64,000 nt of DNA, taken from contig NZ_JAIEZQ010000002.1 of assembly GCF_019679455.1 (NCBI RefSeq), forward strand, positions 1,426,001-1,490,000. The letters run 5' to 3'. The notes under the pieces were generated by a model. That model saw nothing but the letters and a program-made list of their open reading frames with translations. It was not told the DNA's origin and did not search any database. Each line of letters begins with the position of its first letter. The stretch's first letter is position 1. Shown here in pieces: positions 1 through 9,195 of this stretch. The DNA comes from Nocardioides jiangsuensis (GTDB taxonomy: Bacteria; Actinomycetota; Actinomycetes; Propionibacteriales; Nocardioidaceae). The position numbers and the translations under genes were made by a program.

Positions 1-861
1 TTCGAGTTCGGGTCGGTGTACCGGTTCGAGAAGTCCGGCGTCGTGCACGGTCTCACCCGGGTGCGCGGCATGACCCAGGACGACTCCCACTCCTACGTCA
101 CCCCGGAGCAGGCGCCGGGGGAGATCAAGCACCTGCTGAGCTTCGTGCTCGGCCTGCTGAAGGACTTCGGGCTCGACGACTACTACCTCGAGCTGTCGAC
201 CCGGGACCCGGAGTCGGACAAGTTCATCGGCAGCGACGAGGAGTGGGCGGCGGCGACCAAGATCCTCGAGGACGCCGCCACCGAGACCGGCCTGGACCTG
301 GTCCCGGACCCGGGTGGCGCCGCGTTCTACGGCCCGAAGATCTCCGTGCAGTGCCGCGACGCGATCGGCCGCACGTGGCAGATGTCGACCATCCAGTACG
401 ACTTCAACCAGCCCGCGCGGTTCGAGCTCGAGTTCCAGGGCGCGGACGGCTCGCGCCAGCAGCCGGTGATGATCCACTCGGCCAAGTTCGGCTCCCTGGA
501 GCGGTTCTACGGCGTGCTCGTGGAGCACTACGCCGGCGCCTTCCCGCCCTGGCTCGCGCCGGTGCAGGTCGTCGCGATCCCGATCGCGGAGCGGCACAAC
601 GACTACCTGCAGAAGGTGGCCGAGCAGCTCCGTGAACGCGGCATCCGGGTCGAGGTCGACGAGTCCGACGACCGGATGCAGAAGAAGATCCGCAACGCGC
701 AGCTGCAGAAGGTGCCGTTCATGGTGATCGCCGGCGACCGTGACGTCGAGGACGGCGCGGTGTCCTTCCGGTACCGCAACGGCGAGCAGGACAACGGCGT
801 GTCGGTGGACGACGCCATCGCCCGCGTGGTCGACGCGGTGGAGCGCCGGATCCAGGTATGA
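1..861 (+). CDS. thrS: Threonine–tRNA ligase, C-terminal part
   Basis: Charges tRNA-Thr in the cytoplasm (class II synthetase). The reading frame is already open at base 1, so only the last 286 residues are present; the N-terminal TGS, editing and early catalytic parts lie outside. Visible are [15 protein letters not shown] (class II motif 2 region), [16 protein letters not shown], the motif 3 region [25 protein letters not shown] at the junction to the anticodon-binding domain, and that C-terminal domain ([20 protein letters not shown] onward). The stop overlaps the start of the HIT gene, as in the mycobacterial thrS–Rv2613c–pgsA1 order. No oddities beyond the window-edge truncation. Confidence 0.97.
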   Translation, partial: FEFGSVYRFEKSGVVHGLTRVRGMTQDDSHSYVTPEQAPGEIKHLLSFVLGLLKDFGLDDYYLELSTRDPESDKFIGSDEEWAAATKILEDAATETGLDLVPDPGGAAFYGPKISVQCRDAIGRTWQMSTIQYDFNQPARFELEFQGADGSRQQPVMIHSAKFGSLERFYGVLVEHYAGAFPPWLAPVQVVAIPIAERHNDYLQKVAEQLRERGIRVEVDESDDRMQKKIRNAQLQKVPFMVIAGDRDVEDGAVSFRYRNGEQDNGVSVDDAIARVVDAVERRIQV

Positions 862-1430
862 CCCAGGGCGAGGGGCCGACGTACGACGGGGAGCCCGACC
901 TCCTGCACCAGCAGGGGGTCGGCGTCCCCGACGAGCTCGACCGGCTGTGGACCCCGCACCGGATGGCCTACATCCGCGGGGAGAACAAGCCGGCCGACGC
1001 CAAGGCGGGACACCAGTGCCCGTTCTGCCGGATCCCGAGGCTCGACGACGCCGAGGGCCTCGTCGTGCACCGCGGCGAGCTCAGCTACGTGGTGCTCAAC
1101 CTCTACCCGTACAGCCCCGGCCACCTGCTGGTGTGCCCCTACCGGCACATCCCGGAGTACACCGAGGCCACGTCGGAGGAGACCGCGGAGATCGCCGCAC
1201 TCACCCAGGCCGGGATGCGCACGATCCGCTCGGTGAGCGGCGCCCACGGCTTCAACATCGGGATGAACCAGGGGAGCGTGGCCGGTGCCGGGATCGCCGC
1301 GCACCTGCACCAGCACGTCGTACCCCGGTGGTCCGGGGACCAGAACTTCATGCCGATCATCGGCCGCACCCGGACCATGCCGCAGCTGATGAGCGACACC
1401 CGCGAGCTGCTCGCCGCCGCCTGGCACTGA
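858..1430 (+). CDS. HIT-domain Ap4A phosphorylase / adenylyltransferase
   Basis: A 190-residue histidine-triad protein with CPFC near residue 54 and the triad [16 protein letters not shown]. The neighbourhood (thrS before, pgsA after) is that of M. tuberculosis Rv2613c, characterised as a diadenosine tetraphosphate phosphorylase, so degradation of Ap4A, a by-product of aminoacyl-tRNA synthetases, is the best functional guess. The ATG start overlaps the thrS stop by 4 nt, implying translational coupling. The fold assignment is firm; the exact nucleotide substrate is inferred from synteny. Confidence 0.9.
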   Translation: MTQGEGPTYDGEPDLLHQQGVGVPDELDRLWTPHRMAYIRGENKPADAKAGHQCPFCRIPRLDDAEGLVVHRGELSYVVLNLYPYSPGHLLVCPYRHIPEYTEATSEETAEIAALTQAGMRTIRSVSGAHGFNIGMNQGSVAGAGIAAHLHQHVVPRWSGDQNFMPIIGRTRTMPQLMSDTRELLAAAWH

Positions 1431-1501
1431 GCCGCGGACACTGTGTCGCGACAGTCACCACGGGTCGCGGTGGGTCGCCCTCCCGGCGGGCGCTCAGCCG
1501 G

Positions 1502-1507
1502 TAGCCT
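1502..1507 (+). promoter_or_regulatory. −10 box (TAGCCT) for pgsA, near-leaderless start
   Basis: TAGCCT ends 9 nt before the pgsA ATG. A transcript starting 6–8 nt downstream would carry almost no 5' leader. Sequence match only. Confidence 0.5.
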
Positions 1508-1516
1508 GCTCTCGCG

Positions 1517-2125
1517 ATGCTGAACCGATTCCGTGCCTTCTGGACCAAGCTGCTCACCCCGATCGCCAGGTTCTTCCTGCGCCTGGGAGTGAGCCCCGAC
1601 GCGATCACGCTGGTCGGCACGGTGGGGGTGGTGGCCGGTGCGCTGGTCTTCTTCCCGCGCGGCCAGCTGCTCGTCGGCGTTTTGGTGATCACGGCGTTCG
1701 TGTTCTCCGACCTGCTCGACGGGACGATGGCCCGGATGTCGGGCACCTCCTCGAAGTGGGGCGCGTTCCTCGACTCCACGCTGGACCGGCTCGGCGACGC
1801 CGCGGTCTTCGGCGGCCTGGTGCTCTACTACGTGGGCCCCGGCGGGTCCGACGCGCTGGCCGCGCTCGCGCTGTACTGCCTGGTGATGGGGTCGGTCACC
1901 TCCTACGCCCGGGCCCGCGCCGAGTCGCTGGGCATGGAGGCCAAGGGCGGGATCGCCGAGCGGGCGGACCGGCTCGCGGCGATCCTCGTGATGACCGGCC
2001 TCAGCGACATCTTCGACCTCCCGGTGCTGATCCCGCTGACGCTGTGGGTGCTCGCCGCCGCGAGCACGGTCACCGTGCTGCAGCGCGTGCTCTCGGTGCG
2101 CAGCCAGGCCAGGGCGGCCGCGTGA
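1517..2125 (+). CDS. pgsA: CDP-alcohol phosphatidyltransferase (PI phosphate synthase)
   Basis: A 202-residue multispanning membrane enzyme with the complete CDP-alcohol phosphatidyltransferase signature DGTMAR…GAFLDSTLD (D-x2-DG-x2-AR-x8-G-x3-D-x3-D), which holds the metals and CDP-diacylglycerol. In actinobacteria the copy next to the PIM acyltransferase and PimA is the phosphatidylinositol-phosphate synthase that commits inositol to PI and PI mannosides, so inositol phosphate is the likely acceptor. Hydrophobic segments flank the motif throughout. The stop overlaps the following ATG (TGATG). A phosphatidylglycerophosphate synthase role cannot be excluded from the motif alone, but the position argues against it. 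Confidence 0.92.
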   Translation: MLNRFRAFWTKLLTPIARFFLRLGVSPDAITLVGTVGVVAGALVFFPRGQLLVGVLVITAFVFSDLLDGTMARMSGTSSKWGAFLDSTLDRLGDAAVFGGLVLYYVGPGGSDALAALALYCLVMGSVTSYARARAESLGMEAKGGIAERADRLAAILVMTGLSDIFDLPVLIPLTLWVLAAASTVTVLQRVLSVRSQARAAA

Positions 2126-3060
2126 TGGTGGCGCTCCCGGGCCTGCGCCGCGCGGCCACCGCCTCCGCGGACCACGCCACCGCCGCGGGGTACGTCGCCG
2201 GCTGGCGCCTCGTGCGGTGGCTCCCCGAGCCGGCCGCCCGCGCCGTCTTCGCGCGCATCGCCGACGAGGTCTACCGCCGCGACGGGGCGAGTGTCCGCCG
2301 GCTCCGCGCGAACCTGGCCCGGGTCCGGCCCGGGCTGGACGACGCCGCGCTCGACGACCTGACCCGCGAGGGGGTCCGCTCCTACCTGCGCTACTGGTGC
2401 GAGTCGTTCCGGCTGCCGTCGTGGCCGGTCGAGGACCTCGTCCGCCGCACCCGGATCGTGGGCGAGCACCACATCCGCGACGCGTACGCCAGCGGCACCG
2501 GGGTGGTCGTGGCGCTGCCGCACATGGGCAACTGGGACTGGGCCGGGACCTGGGCCTGCGCCACCGGGATGCCGTTGCTCACCGTGGCGGAGCGGCTCGA
2601 GCCCGCCCGGCTCTACGACGAGTTCGTCGCCTACCGGCGCTCGCTCGGCATGGAGATCCTGCCCCTCACCGGCAACGGCGACACGCTGGTGCGGCTGGAG
2701 GAGTGGGTTCGGGCCGGTGGGCTCGTGGCGCTGCTCTCCGACCGCGACCTGAGCCGCACCGGGATCGAGGTGACGCTGTGCGGCGAGCGCGCCCGGATGC
2801 CCCGCGGACCCGCCGTCCTCGCCCGTCGTACCGGCGCGGCCCTGCTCCCCGCGACGCTGGCCTACGTCGGCCAGGACCTGGAGGTCACCTTCCACGCGCC
2901 CGTCCCGCACGCCGAGGGAGACGACGGGGTCTCCGCGATGATGCAGGCCGTCGCGGACCGGTTCACCGAGGAGTTCCGTGCGCACCCGACGGACTGGCAC
3001 ATGATGCAGAAGGTGTTCGTCGCCGACCTCGACCCCGCCCGCTACGGCAACCGGGGGTGA
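2125..3060 (+). CDS. patA: Phosphatidylinositol mannoside acyltransferase (PatA-like)
   Basis: A 311-residue member of the lipid A acyltransferase (LpxL/HtrB) superfamily. It contains the H-x4-D catalytic motif in LPHMGNWDW (H133, D138) and a later CGERARMPRGP segment where the family's catalytic glutamate lies. Placed between the PI synthase and PimA as Rv2611c is in mycobacteria, it should add a palmitoyl group to the mannose of PIM1/PIM2 at the cytoplasmic membrane face. I chose ATG 2125, which overlaps the pgsA stop by one base; the frame is open further upstream but those residues are shadow translation of pgsA. Confidence 0.9.
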   Translation: MVALPGLRRAATASADHATAAGYVAGWRLVRWLPEPAARAVFARIADEVYRRDGASVRRLRANLARVRPGLDDAALDDLTREGVRSYLRYWCESFRLPSWPVEDLVRRTRIVGEHHIRDAYASGTGVVVALPHMGNWDWAGTWACATGMPLLTVAERLEPARLYDEFVAYRRSLGMEILPLTGNGDTLVRLEEWVRAGGLVALLSDRDLSRTGIEVTLCGERARMPRGPAVLARRTGAALLPATLAYVGQDLEVTFHAPVPHAEGDDGVSAMMQAVADRFTEEFRAHPTDWHMMQKVFVADLDPARYGNRG

Positions 3061-3064
3061 GCTG

Positions 3065-4186
3065 ATGCGGATCGGCCTGGTCTGCCCCTACTCGCTCGAC
3101 ATCCCCGGCGGGGTGCAGAACCACGTGAAGGACCTCGCCGAGGCCCTCCTCGGGCTCGGGCACGACGTGTCCGTGCTCGCGCCGACCGAGGACGACGAGT
3201 CGCTGCCGCCGTACGTGGTCCGCGCCGGCCGCGCGGTCCCGGTGCCCTACAACGGGTCGGTCGCCCGGGTGAGCTTCGGCCCCGTCGTCGCGGCCCGGGT
3301 GCGGCGGTGGCTGCGCGAGGGCGACTTCGACGTGATCCACCTGCACGAGCCCGCCTCGCCGAGCCTCTCGCTGCTCGCGCTGTGGGCGGCGGAGTGCCCG
3401 GTGGTGGCCACCTTCCACACCAGCAACGTGCGCTCGCGGGCGATGTCGGCCTCGGCGTCGATCCTGCGCCCCTCCCTGGAGAAGATCACCGCCCGGATCG
3501 CGGTGTCCGAGTACGCCCGCGACACCCTGGTGCAGCACATCGGCGGGGAGCCGGTGGTCATCCCGAACGGGGTGTACGTCGACCGGTTCGCCGACGCGCA
3601 GGTCCGGGAGGACTGGAAGGGCCCCGGCTGCACGCTGTGCTTCGTGGGCCGCATCGACGAGCCGCGCAAGGGCCTGCCCCTGCTCCTCGACGCCTTCCCC
3701 GGGATCGCCGAGGCCTCGCCCGGGGTGCGGCTGCTCGTCGTCGGCGGCGGTGACGTCTCGGCGGCACACGACAGGGTCCCCGCCGGACTGCGCGACCAGG
3801 TGACCTTCCTGGGCCGGGTCACCGACGCGGAGAAGGCTTCGGCGCTGCGCACCGCGGACCTCTACGTCGCGCCGAACACCGGCGGCGAGAGCTTCGGGAT
3901 CGTGCTGATCGAGGCGATGGCCGCGGGCACCGCGGTGCTGGCCAGCGACATCCCCGCCTTCCGCCGGGTCCTCGGCGAGGGCGCGTACGGCACCGGGTTC
4001 CGCAACGAGGACGCCGCCGACCTGGAGCGGAAGGTGGTCACGCTGCTCCGCGACGACCTGGCCCGCGGGCCGCTGCGCGAGGCCGCGACCGCGGCGGTAC
4101 GCCGTTACGACTGGTCGTCCGTCGCGGGCAGGATCGTGCAGGTCTACGAGACGGTGATCGGGTGCGCGTCGAGGAGCGTGCGCTGA
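3065..4186 (+). CDS. pimA: GDP-mannose:phosphatidylinositol α-mannosyltransferase
   Basis: A 373-residue GT-B fold, GT4 family glycosyltransferase. Seen are the N-terminal [29 protein letters not shown], the donor-site [16 protein letters not shown] and the E-x7-E motif [16 protein letters not shown]. These match PimA, which transfers the first mannose from GDP-Man to PI on the inner leaflet. It starts 4 nt after patA, forming a PI(P) synthase–acyltransferase–mannosyltransferase operon. The next gene overlaps its stop. The assignment rests on motifs plus synteny. Confidence 0.94.
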   Translation: MRIGLVCPYSLDIPGGVQNHVKDLAEALLGLGHDVSVLAPTEDDESLPPYVVRAGRAVPVPYNGSVARVSFGPVVAARVRRWLREGDFDVIHLHEPASPSLSLLALWAAECPVVATFHTSNVRSRAMSASASILRPSLEKITARIAVSEYARDTLVQHIGGEPVVIPNGVYVDRFADAQVREDWKGPGCTLCFVGRIDEPRKGLPLLLDAFPGIAEASPGVRLLVVGGGDVSAAHDRVPAGLRDQVTFLGRVTDAEKASALRTADLYVAPNTGGESFGIVLIEAMAAGTAVLASDIPAFRRVLGEGAYGTGFRNEDAADLERKVVTLLRDDLARGPLREAATAAVRRYDWSSVAGRIVQVYETVIGCASRSVR

Positions 4187-4725
4187 TGGAGTGGCTGTGG
4201 CTCGTCCCCGCCCTCGTCGTACTCCTGGCCCTCGGGCTGTGGCTGTCGTGGACCGCGAACCGGCTCGACCGGATCCACCACCGGATCGACGTCGCCCGGG
4301 CGTCGCTCGACACGCAGCTGCTGCACCGGTCCGGGACGGCGCTCGAGCTCGCCACCTCCGGTGCGCTCGACCCCGCGCGCTCGCTCCTGCTCGTGGACAC
4401 CGCCCACCAGGCACGCGCCGCGTCGCCGGAGGACTTCGAGTCCGCCGAGTCCGACCTCTCCGAGGCGCTGCGGGCGGTGCTCGCCGACGCCGCCGAGGTG
4501 ACCGGCCTGGTCACGTCCCCGGACGTCGGGCCGCTGCTGGAGGAGCTGGCCGACGACTGCCGCAAGGTGGAGCTGGCCCGCCGGTTCCACAACGACGTGG
4601 TGGCCTCGGCCCGGGCGCTGCGGTCGCGACGCCGGGTGCGCTGGCTGGGCCTGGCCGGCCGGGCGCCGGCGCCGGAGGCGGTCGACCTCGACGACGACCC
4701 GCCGCCCGCCCTGGTCGCGGCCTGA
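4186..4725 (+). CDS. Single-pass membrane protein of the pimA locus, unknown function
   Basis: A 179-residue protein. An N-terminal hydrophobic helix (about residues 5–24, [18 protein letters not shown]) is followed by a LemA-like amphipathic helical region ([20 protein letters not shown]) and a charged Pro/Asp tail. ATG 4186 overlaps the pimA stop (TGATG) and puts the TM helix directly at the N-terminus; a GTG at 4162 in the same frame is less likely. In mycobacteria the gene at this position (Rv2609c) is, as I recall, longer and carries a Nudix domain; no Nudix box is present here. Function unknown. Confidence 0.8.
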   Translation: MEWLWLVPALVVLLALGLWLSWTANRLDRIHHRIDVARASLDTQLLHRSGTALELATSGALDPARSLLLVDTAHQARAASPEDFESAESDLSEALRAVLADAAEVTGLVTSPDVGPLLEELADDCRKVELARRFHNDVVASARALRSRRRVRWLGLAGRAPAPEAVDLDDDPPPALVAA

Positions 4726-4730
4726 GCCGG

Positions 4731-4761
4731 TTGCCGGTTTCGCCCGGCCGCGCCGTAGGCT
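4731..4761 (+). promoter_or_regulatory. Promoter for pdxS (TTGCCG–19 nt–TAGGCT)
   Basis: TTGCCG at 4731–4736 and TAGGCT at 4756–4761 form a plausible σ70-type promoter just after the preceding stop codon. The start codon follows 59 nt later with a purine-rich AAGAAGG ribosome site. Confidence 0.5.
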
Positions 4762-4820
4762 GGTCGCATCCACATCTCGCGGCGGGCGACGCATGCCCGC
4801 CTGACGCAAGAAGGCTGACC

Positions 4821-5765
4821 GTGACTGACACGCAGAACCAGATCCGGACGGGGACCCAGAACGACGCCGGAGCCACGGTGTCGCCCACGAAGGGAACCTC
4901 CGGAGTGAAGCGCGGCATGGCGGAGATGCTCAAGGGCGGCGTCATCATGGACGTCGTCAACGCCGAGCAGGCGAAGATCGCCGAGGACGCCGGCGCGGTC
5001 GCCGTGATGGCCCTCGAGCGGGTCCCCGCCGACATCCGCGCCCAGGGCGGCGTCTCCCGGATGAGCGACCCCGACATGATCGACGGGATCATCGAGGCCG
5101 TGTCCATCCCGGTCATGGCCAAGGCCCGGATCGGGCACTTCGCCGAGGCGCAGGTGCTCCAGAGCCTCGGCGTCGACTACATCGACGAGTCCGAGGTGCT
5201 GACCCCGGCCGACTACGCCCACCACATCGACAAGTGGATGTTCACCGTCCCCTTCGTGTGCGGTGCGACCAACCTCGGCGAGGCGCTGCGCCGGATCACC
5301 GAGGGCGCGGCGATGATCCGCTCCAAGGGCGAGGCCGGCACCGGTGACGTCTCGAACGCGGTGACGCACATGCGCACCATCCGTGCGGAGATCCGCCGGC
5401 TCGAGGGCCTCCCGAAGGACGAGCTGTACGTCGCGGCGAAGGAGCTCCAGGCGCCGTACGAGCTGGTCCGCGAGGTCGCCGAGGCCGGCAAGCTGCCGGT
5501 CGTGCTCTTCACCGCCGGCGGCATCGCCACCCCCGCCGACGCGGCGATGATGATGCAGCTCGGCGCCGAGGGCGTCTTCGTCGGCTCCGGCATCTTCAAG
5601 GCCGGCAACCCCGCGCAGCGTGCCGAGGCGATCGTCAAGGCGACCACCTTCTTCGACGACCCCGACGTGGTCGCCAAGGTCTCGCGCGGCCTGGGCGAGG
5701 CGATGGTCGGCATCAACGTCGACGACATCCCGCAGCCGCACCGGCTCGCCGAGCGCGGCTGGTAG
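4821..5765 (+). CDS. pdxS: Pyridoxal 5'-phosphate synthase, PdxS subunit
   Basis: A 314-residue (βα)8 lyase (Pdx1/SNZ family). It condenses ribose 5-phosphate, glyceraldehyde 3-phosphate and ammonia to make PLP. Family hallmarks are [66 protein letters not shown] and [19 protein letters not shown]; the Schiff-base lysines fall in MAKARIGH and [10 protein letters not shown]. The length is normal with a slightly long N-terminus. GTG 4821 is preceded by AAGAAGG. The ammonia-producing partner PdxT is encoded 0.75 kb downstream, separated by another gene. Confidence 0.96.
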   Translation: MTDTQNQIRTGTQNDAGATVSPTKGTSGVKRGMAEMLKGGVIMDVVNAEQAKIAEDAGAVAVMALERVPADIRAQGGVSRMSDPDMIDGIIEAVSIPVMAKARIGHFAEAQVLQSLGVDYIDESEVLTPADYAHHIDKWMFTVPFVCGATNLGEALRRITEGAAMIRSKGEAGTGDVSNAVTHMRTIRAEIRRLEGLPKDELYVAAKELQAPYELVREVAEAGKLPVVLFTAGGIATPADAAMMMQLGAEGVFVGSGIFKAGNPAQRAEAIVKATTFFDDPDVVAKVSRGLGEAMVGINVDDIPQPHRLAERGW

Positions 5766-5779
5766 CCGGAGCCCACCGG

Positions 5780-6349
5780 ATGCCGGAGAGGGTCCCGGCC
5801 GAGCAGCACGTCCGCGAGTTCGCGCGGTCGTGCGTGCGGGCGGGCCTGCTCGGCGAGCAGCAGCTGTACGACGAGGTGCTGCTCGCCGTGACCACCGACC
5901 TGCCCGACCTGGACGACCCGGAGGGCCTGGCCCGGTCGTGGGTGGCGGAGCTCCGCGCCGAGCTGCTCGCCGACCAGGCGGCCTGGCCGGCCGAGACCGA
6001 CTACGACCGCCTCCAGGCGGCGTTCACGGACCTGGCCGGTCTGGGCGTCGAGGTGCTGCAGGGCTGCGAGGACCACTGGGCGGCGAAGGCGCTCCTCGAC
6101 GCCCGGGCCGGCGACCCGCCCCGCGGCGTCGCCTGGTTCACGCCGCCGGACGTCTGGCACGCGATCGACGAGGGCATGCTCGAGGTGAACGTCTGGCACG
6201 GCAGCACCGCCAACGTCGCCGCGGGCGACGCCCTGCTGGACGACGTGCTGGCCGTGCTCGCGCGGCACGGTCTCGCGGCCCACTTCGACGAGGGCCGGGT
6301 GGAGGTCTCCGCCCGCTGGCGGCGTCGGCTTCCGAACGGATCGTCCTGA
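5780..6349 (+). CDS. Hypothetical protein between pdxS and pdxT
   Basis: A 189-residue acidic soluble protein starting 14 nt after pdxS, so probably cotranscribed with it. There is no signal peptide or TM segment. N-terminal helices (EQHVREFARSCVRAGLLGEQQLYDEV) are followed by WVAELRAELLADQAAW, DYDRLQAAFTDLAGLGVEVLQGC and a C-terminal RHGLAAHFDEGRVEVSARWRRRL. The pattern resembles the actinobacterial DUF6891-type proteins, but I am not certain. Its insertion between two subunits of one enzyme complex does not by itself show a role in vitamin B6 metabolism. Confidence 0.75.
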   Translation: MPERVPAEQHVREFARSCVRAGLLGEQQLYDEVLLAVTTDLPDLDDPEGLARSWVAELRAELLADQAAWPAETDYDRLQAAFTDLAGLGVEVLQGCEDHWAAKALLDARAGDPPRGVAWFTPPDVWHAIDEGMLEVNVWHGSTANVAAGDALLDDVLAVLARHGLAAHFDEGRVEVSARWRRRLPNGSS

Positions 6350-6378
6350 TCGTCCTCGTCCGTTCGGGCCTCTGACGC

Positions 6379-6500
6379 CCTCCGGACGGGTGGTTGTCCC
6401 CCCAAAGGGTGGCGCCGCCGTCCGGACGGGCAGCAGACTGCGTGACCTCGGATCTCGGCCATGTTCGGGTGGCCGTCCGGAGCCGGGGGACCGGACGGCC
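6379..6500. repeat. Cluster of CCGGACGG / CCGTCCGG sites upstream of pdxT
   Basis: CCGGACGG occurs at 6382–6389, within the perfect 12-nt palindrome CCGTCCGGACGG at 6418–6429, and as a wide dyad GGCCGTCCGG (6471–6480), 10-nt spacer, CCGGACGGCC (6491–6500). The last dyad ends 3 nt before the pdxT −10 box. It could be an operator set or, as RNA, a terminator for the pdxS transcript. The first site differs at its left flank. Confidence 0.5.
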
Positions 6501-6503
6501 ACC

Positions 6504-6509
6504 TACCAT
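6504..6509 (+). promoter_or_regulatory. −10 box (TACCAT) for a leaderless pdxT transcript
   Basis: TACCAT, 7 nt, then GTG 6517: the geometry of a leaderless actinobacterial start. It favours GTG 6517 over the in-frame ATG at 6508, which would lie inside the −10 box. Confidence 0.55.
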
Positions 6510-6516
6510 GGGACGC

Positions 6517-7155
6517 GTGAGCGACCTTCCCCAGATCGGTGTCCTGGCCCTGCAGGGCGACGTCCGCGAGCACGTCGCGATGCTCGAGCGCGCGGGTGCC
6601 CGCGCCGTACCCGTGCGACGTCCCCGTGAGCTCGCCGACCTCGACGGCATCATCCTGCCCGGCGGCGAGTCGACGACCATGTACAAGCTCGCCCGCACCT
6701 TCGACATGTTCGAGCCGCTGCGCGAGGCGATCCGGAACGGCCTGCCGGCGTACGGCACCTGCGCGGGGATGATCATGCTCGCCGACCAGATCGAGGGTGG
6801 CGTGCCCGGCCAGGAGACGATCGGCGGGCTCGACGTCGTCGTCCGGCGCAACGCGTTCGGCCGCCAGGTCGACTCCTTCGAGGCCGACCTCGACGTGGAG
6901 GACCTTGCCGTCCCGTTCCACGCGCTGTTCATCCGGGCGCCCTGGGTGGAGAAGGTCGGGCAGGAGGTGGAGGTCGTCGCCCGCATCGCCAGCGGGGAGG
7001 CGGTGGGTAGGATCGTCGCCGTTCGGCAGGCGAACCTGCTCGCCACGTCGTTCCACCCCGAGATCACCGGGGACCACAGAATGCACGCTCTGTTCGTCGG
7101 GATGGTCCAGTCGAGGCTGGACGCGGCGGACGGTTCACCTGCGAAGCGGAAGTAG
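6517..7155 (+). CDS. pdxT: Pyridoxal 5'-phosphate synthase, glutaminase subunit PdxT
   Basis: A 212-residue class I glutamine amidotransferase (SNO family) that feeds ammonia to PdxS. Seen are [17 protein letters not shown] at the N-terminus, [14 protein letters not shown], the nucleophile Cys in [12 protein letters not shown], the oxyanion/contact segment [11 protein letters not shown] and the His–Glu pair in [14 protein letters not shown]. The start is GTG 6517 on −10 geometry and because [15 protein letters not shown] is the usual N-terminus. Unlike the common adjacent pdxST arrangement it is separated from pdxS and has its own promoter. yebC follows after 12 nt. Confidence 0.95.
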   Translation: MSDLPQIGVLALQGDVREHVAMLERAGARAVPVRRPRELADLDGIILPGGESTTMYKLARTFDMFEPLREAIRNGLPAYGTCAGMIMLADQIEGGVPGQETIGGLDVVVRRNAFGRQVDSFEADLDVEDLAVPFHALFIRAPWVEKVGQEVEVVARIASGEAVGRIVAVRQANLLATSFHPEITGDHRMHALFVGMVQSRLDAADGSPAKRK

Positions 7156-7167
7156 GGGCAACTCTTC

Positions 7168-7932
<765 letters not shown>

Positions 7933-7956
7933 TTCCCGTCTCCCCGCCCCCCGCCG

Positions 7957-7977
7957 ACTCCTCCGTGCGGCGGAGTG
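7957..7977 (+). terminator. Possible weak terminator after yebC
   Basis: ACTCC and GGAGT can pair around an inner CCG/CGG stem just downstream of the yebC stop. There is no T-tract. It would separate yebC from the SOS-controlled ruv operon. Confidence 0.3.
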
Positions 7978-8006
7978 TCGCGCCGAGGATGGGCGGGCGG
8001 CTCGGT

Positions 8007-8034
8007 TAGGTTTGTCCGAACACATGTTCGGACA
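8007..8034 (+). promoter_or_regulatory. LexA/SOS box and −10 of ruvCAB
   Basis: CGAACACATGTTCG at 8017–8030 matches the Gram-positive/actinobacterial LexA consensus CGAACRNRYGTTCG at every position. It lies inside a longer perfect inverted repeat (10-nt arms, 2-nt spacer, 8013–8034). A −10 box TAGGTT (8007–8012) abuts it, so LexA bound here would cover the transcription start and repress ruvCAB until DNA damage. Confidence 0.88.
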
Positions 8035-8061
8035 CTGCTGGCCGGCCGGAAGGGGAGCGTC

Positions 8062-8586
8062 GTGCGCGTGCTCGGGATCGACCCGGGGCTGACCCGCTGC
8101 GGTCTCGGCGTCGTCGAGGGCTCGGTCGGACGGCCGCTGCACATGCTCGACGTCGGCGTCGTGCGGACCCCCGCCGACATGGCCGTCCCGCTGCGGCTGT
8201 GCCGGATCGAGGCCGAGGTCGAGCACTGGCTGGACGTGCACGAGCCCGACGCGGTCGCCGTGGAGCGGGTGTTCAGCCAGCACAACGTGAGCACGGTGAT
8301 GGGCACCGCGCAGGCCAGCGGGATCGCCATGGTGGCCGCCGCCAAGCGCGGGATCCCGGTCGCCCTGCACACCCCGAGCGAGGTCAAGGCCGCGGTCAGC
8401 GGCAGCGGCCGCGCCGACAAGGCGCAGATCGGGATCATGGTCACCCGGCTGCTCCGGCTCACCCAGACCCCCAAGCCCGCGGACGCCGCGGACGCCCTGG
8501 CGCTGGCCATCTGCCACATCTGGCGCGGCGCCGCCCAGAGCAGGATCGAGGCCGCGGTCGCCGCGGCCGGGAGGAGAGCACGTTGA
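8062..8586 (+). CDS. ruvC: Holliday junction resolvase RuvC
   Basis: A 174-residue RNase H-fold endonuclease that cuts Holliday junctions in concert with RuvAB. The acidic active site is visible: GIDPG (D7), [11 protein letters not shown] and the C-terminal [14 protein letters not shown]. The length is typical. GTG 8062 was chosen because AAGGGGAG lies just upstream and the protein then begins RVLGIDPG; the frame stays open further 5' but that would run through the LexA box. Its stop overlaps the ruvA start, so the three ruv genes are translationally linked. Confidence 0.96.
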   Translation: MRVLGIDPGLTRCGLGVVEGSVGRPLHMLDVGVVRTPADMAVPLRLCRIEAEVEHWLDVHEPDAVAVERVFSQHNVSTVMGTAQASGIAMVAAAKRGIPVALHTPSEVKAAVSGSGRADKAQIGIMVTRLLRLTQTPKPADAADALALAICHIWRGAAQSRIEAAVAAAGRRAR

Positions 8587-9191
8587 TCGCGTTCGTGAGA
8601 GGAACCGTCGCCGGGCTGACCCTGAGCTCTGCGGTGCTCGAGGTCGGGGGAGTCGGCCTCGAGCTGAACTGCACCCCGGGCACGCTGGCCCAGCTGCGCA
8701 CCGGCGCCGAGGCGACGCTCCCGACGAGCATGATCGTCCGCGAGGAGTCGCTGACCCTGTTCGGGTTCATCGACGAGGACGAGAAGTCGGTCTTCGAGAT
8801 GCTGCTCACCGCCAGCGGGGTGGGCCCCAAGCTGGCCCAGGCGATGCTGGCGGTGCACTCGCCCGACGAGCTCCGCCGCGCGGTCACCACCGAGGACGTC
8901 AAGGCGCTCACCACGGTGCCCGGCATCGGGCAGAAGGGCGCCCAGCGGATCATCCTCGAGCTCAAGGACCGGATCGGCGCCCCCGTCGGCAGCGCGTCCG
9001 CGCGCACCGCCCCGGCGGCGGCCGCGGAGCCGTGGCGCGACCAGGTGCACGCCGGGCTGGTCGGCCTCGGCTGGTCGGCCAAGGAGGCCGAGAAGGCCGT
9101 CGAGGCGGTCGCCCCCGAGGCCGGGAGCGCGCCCTCGCCCGACGTGGCCGCGCTGCTGCGCGCCGCGCTCCGGACGCTGAGCAAGGCCTGA
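8583..9191 (+). CDS. ruvA: Holliday junction branch migration protein RuvA
   Basis: A 202-residue junction-binding subunit that loads RuvB. Domain I ([22 protein letters not shown] fold), domain II helix–hairpin–helix motifs ([31 protein letters not shown]), a Pro/Ala linker near residues 135–150 and the C-terminal RuvB-contacting domain ([17 protein letters not shown]) are in order. The start is TTG 8583, overlapping the ruvC stop by 4 nt and preceded by GGGAGGAGAG. A TTG start within a tight operon is plausible, and the alternative starts would truncate the OB fold. Confidence 0.95.
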   Translation: MIAFVRGTVAGLTLSSAVLEVGGVGLELNCTPGTLAQLRTGAEATLPTSMIVREESLTLFGFIDEDEKSVFEMLLTASGVGPKLAQAMLAVHSPDELRRAVTTEDVKALTTVPGIGQKGAQRIILELKDRIGAPVGSASARTAPAAAAEPWRDQVHAGLVGLGWSAKEAEKAVEAVAPEAGSAPSPDVAALLRAALRTLSKA

Positions 9192-9195
9192 CCCG

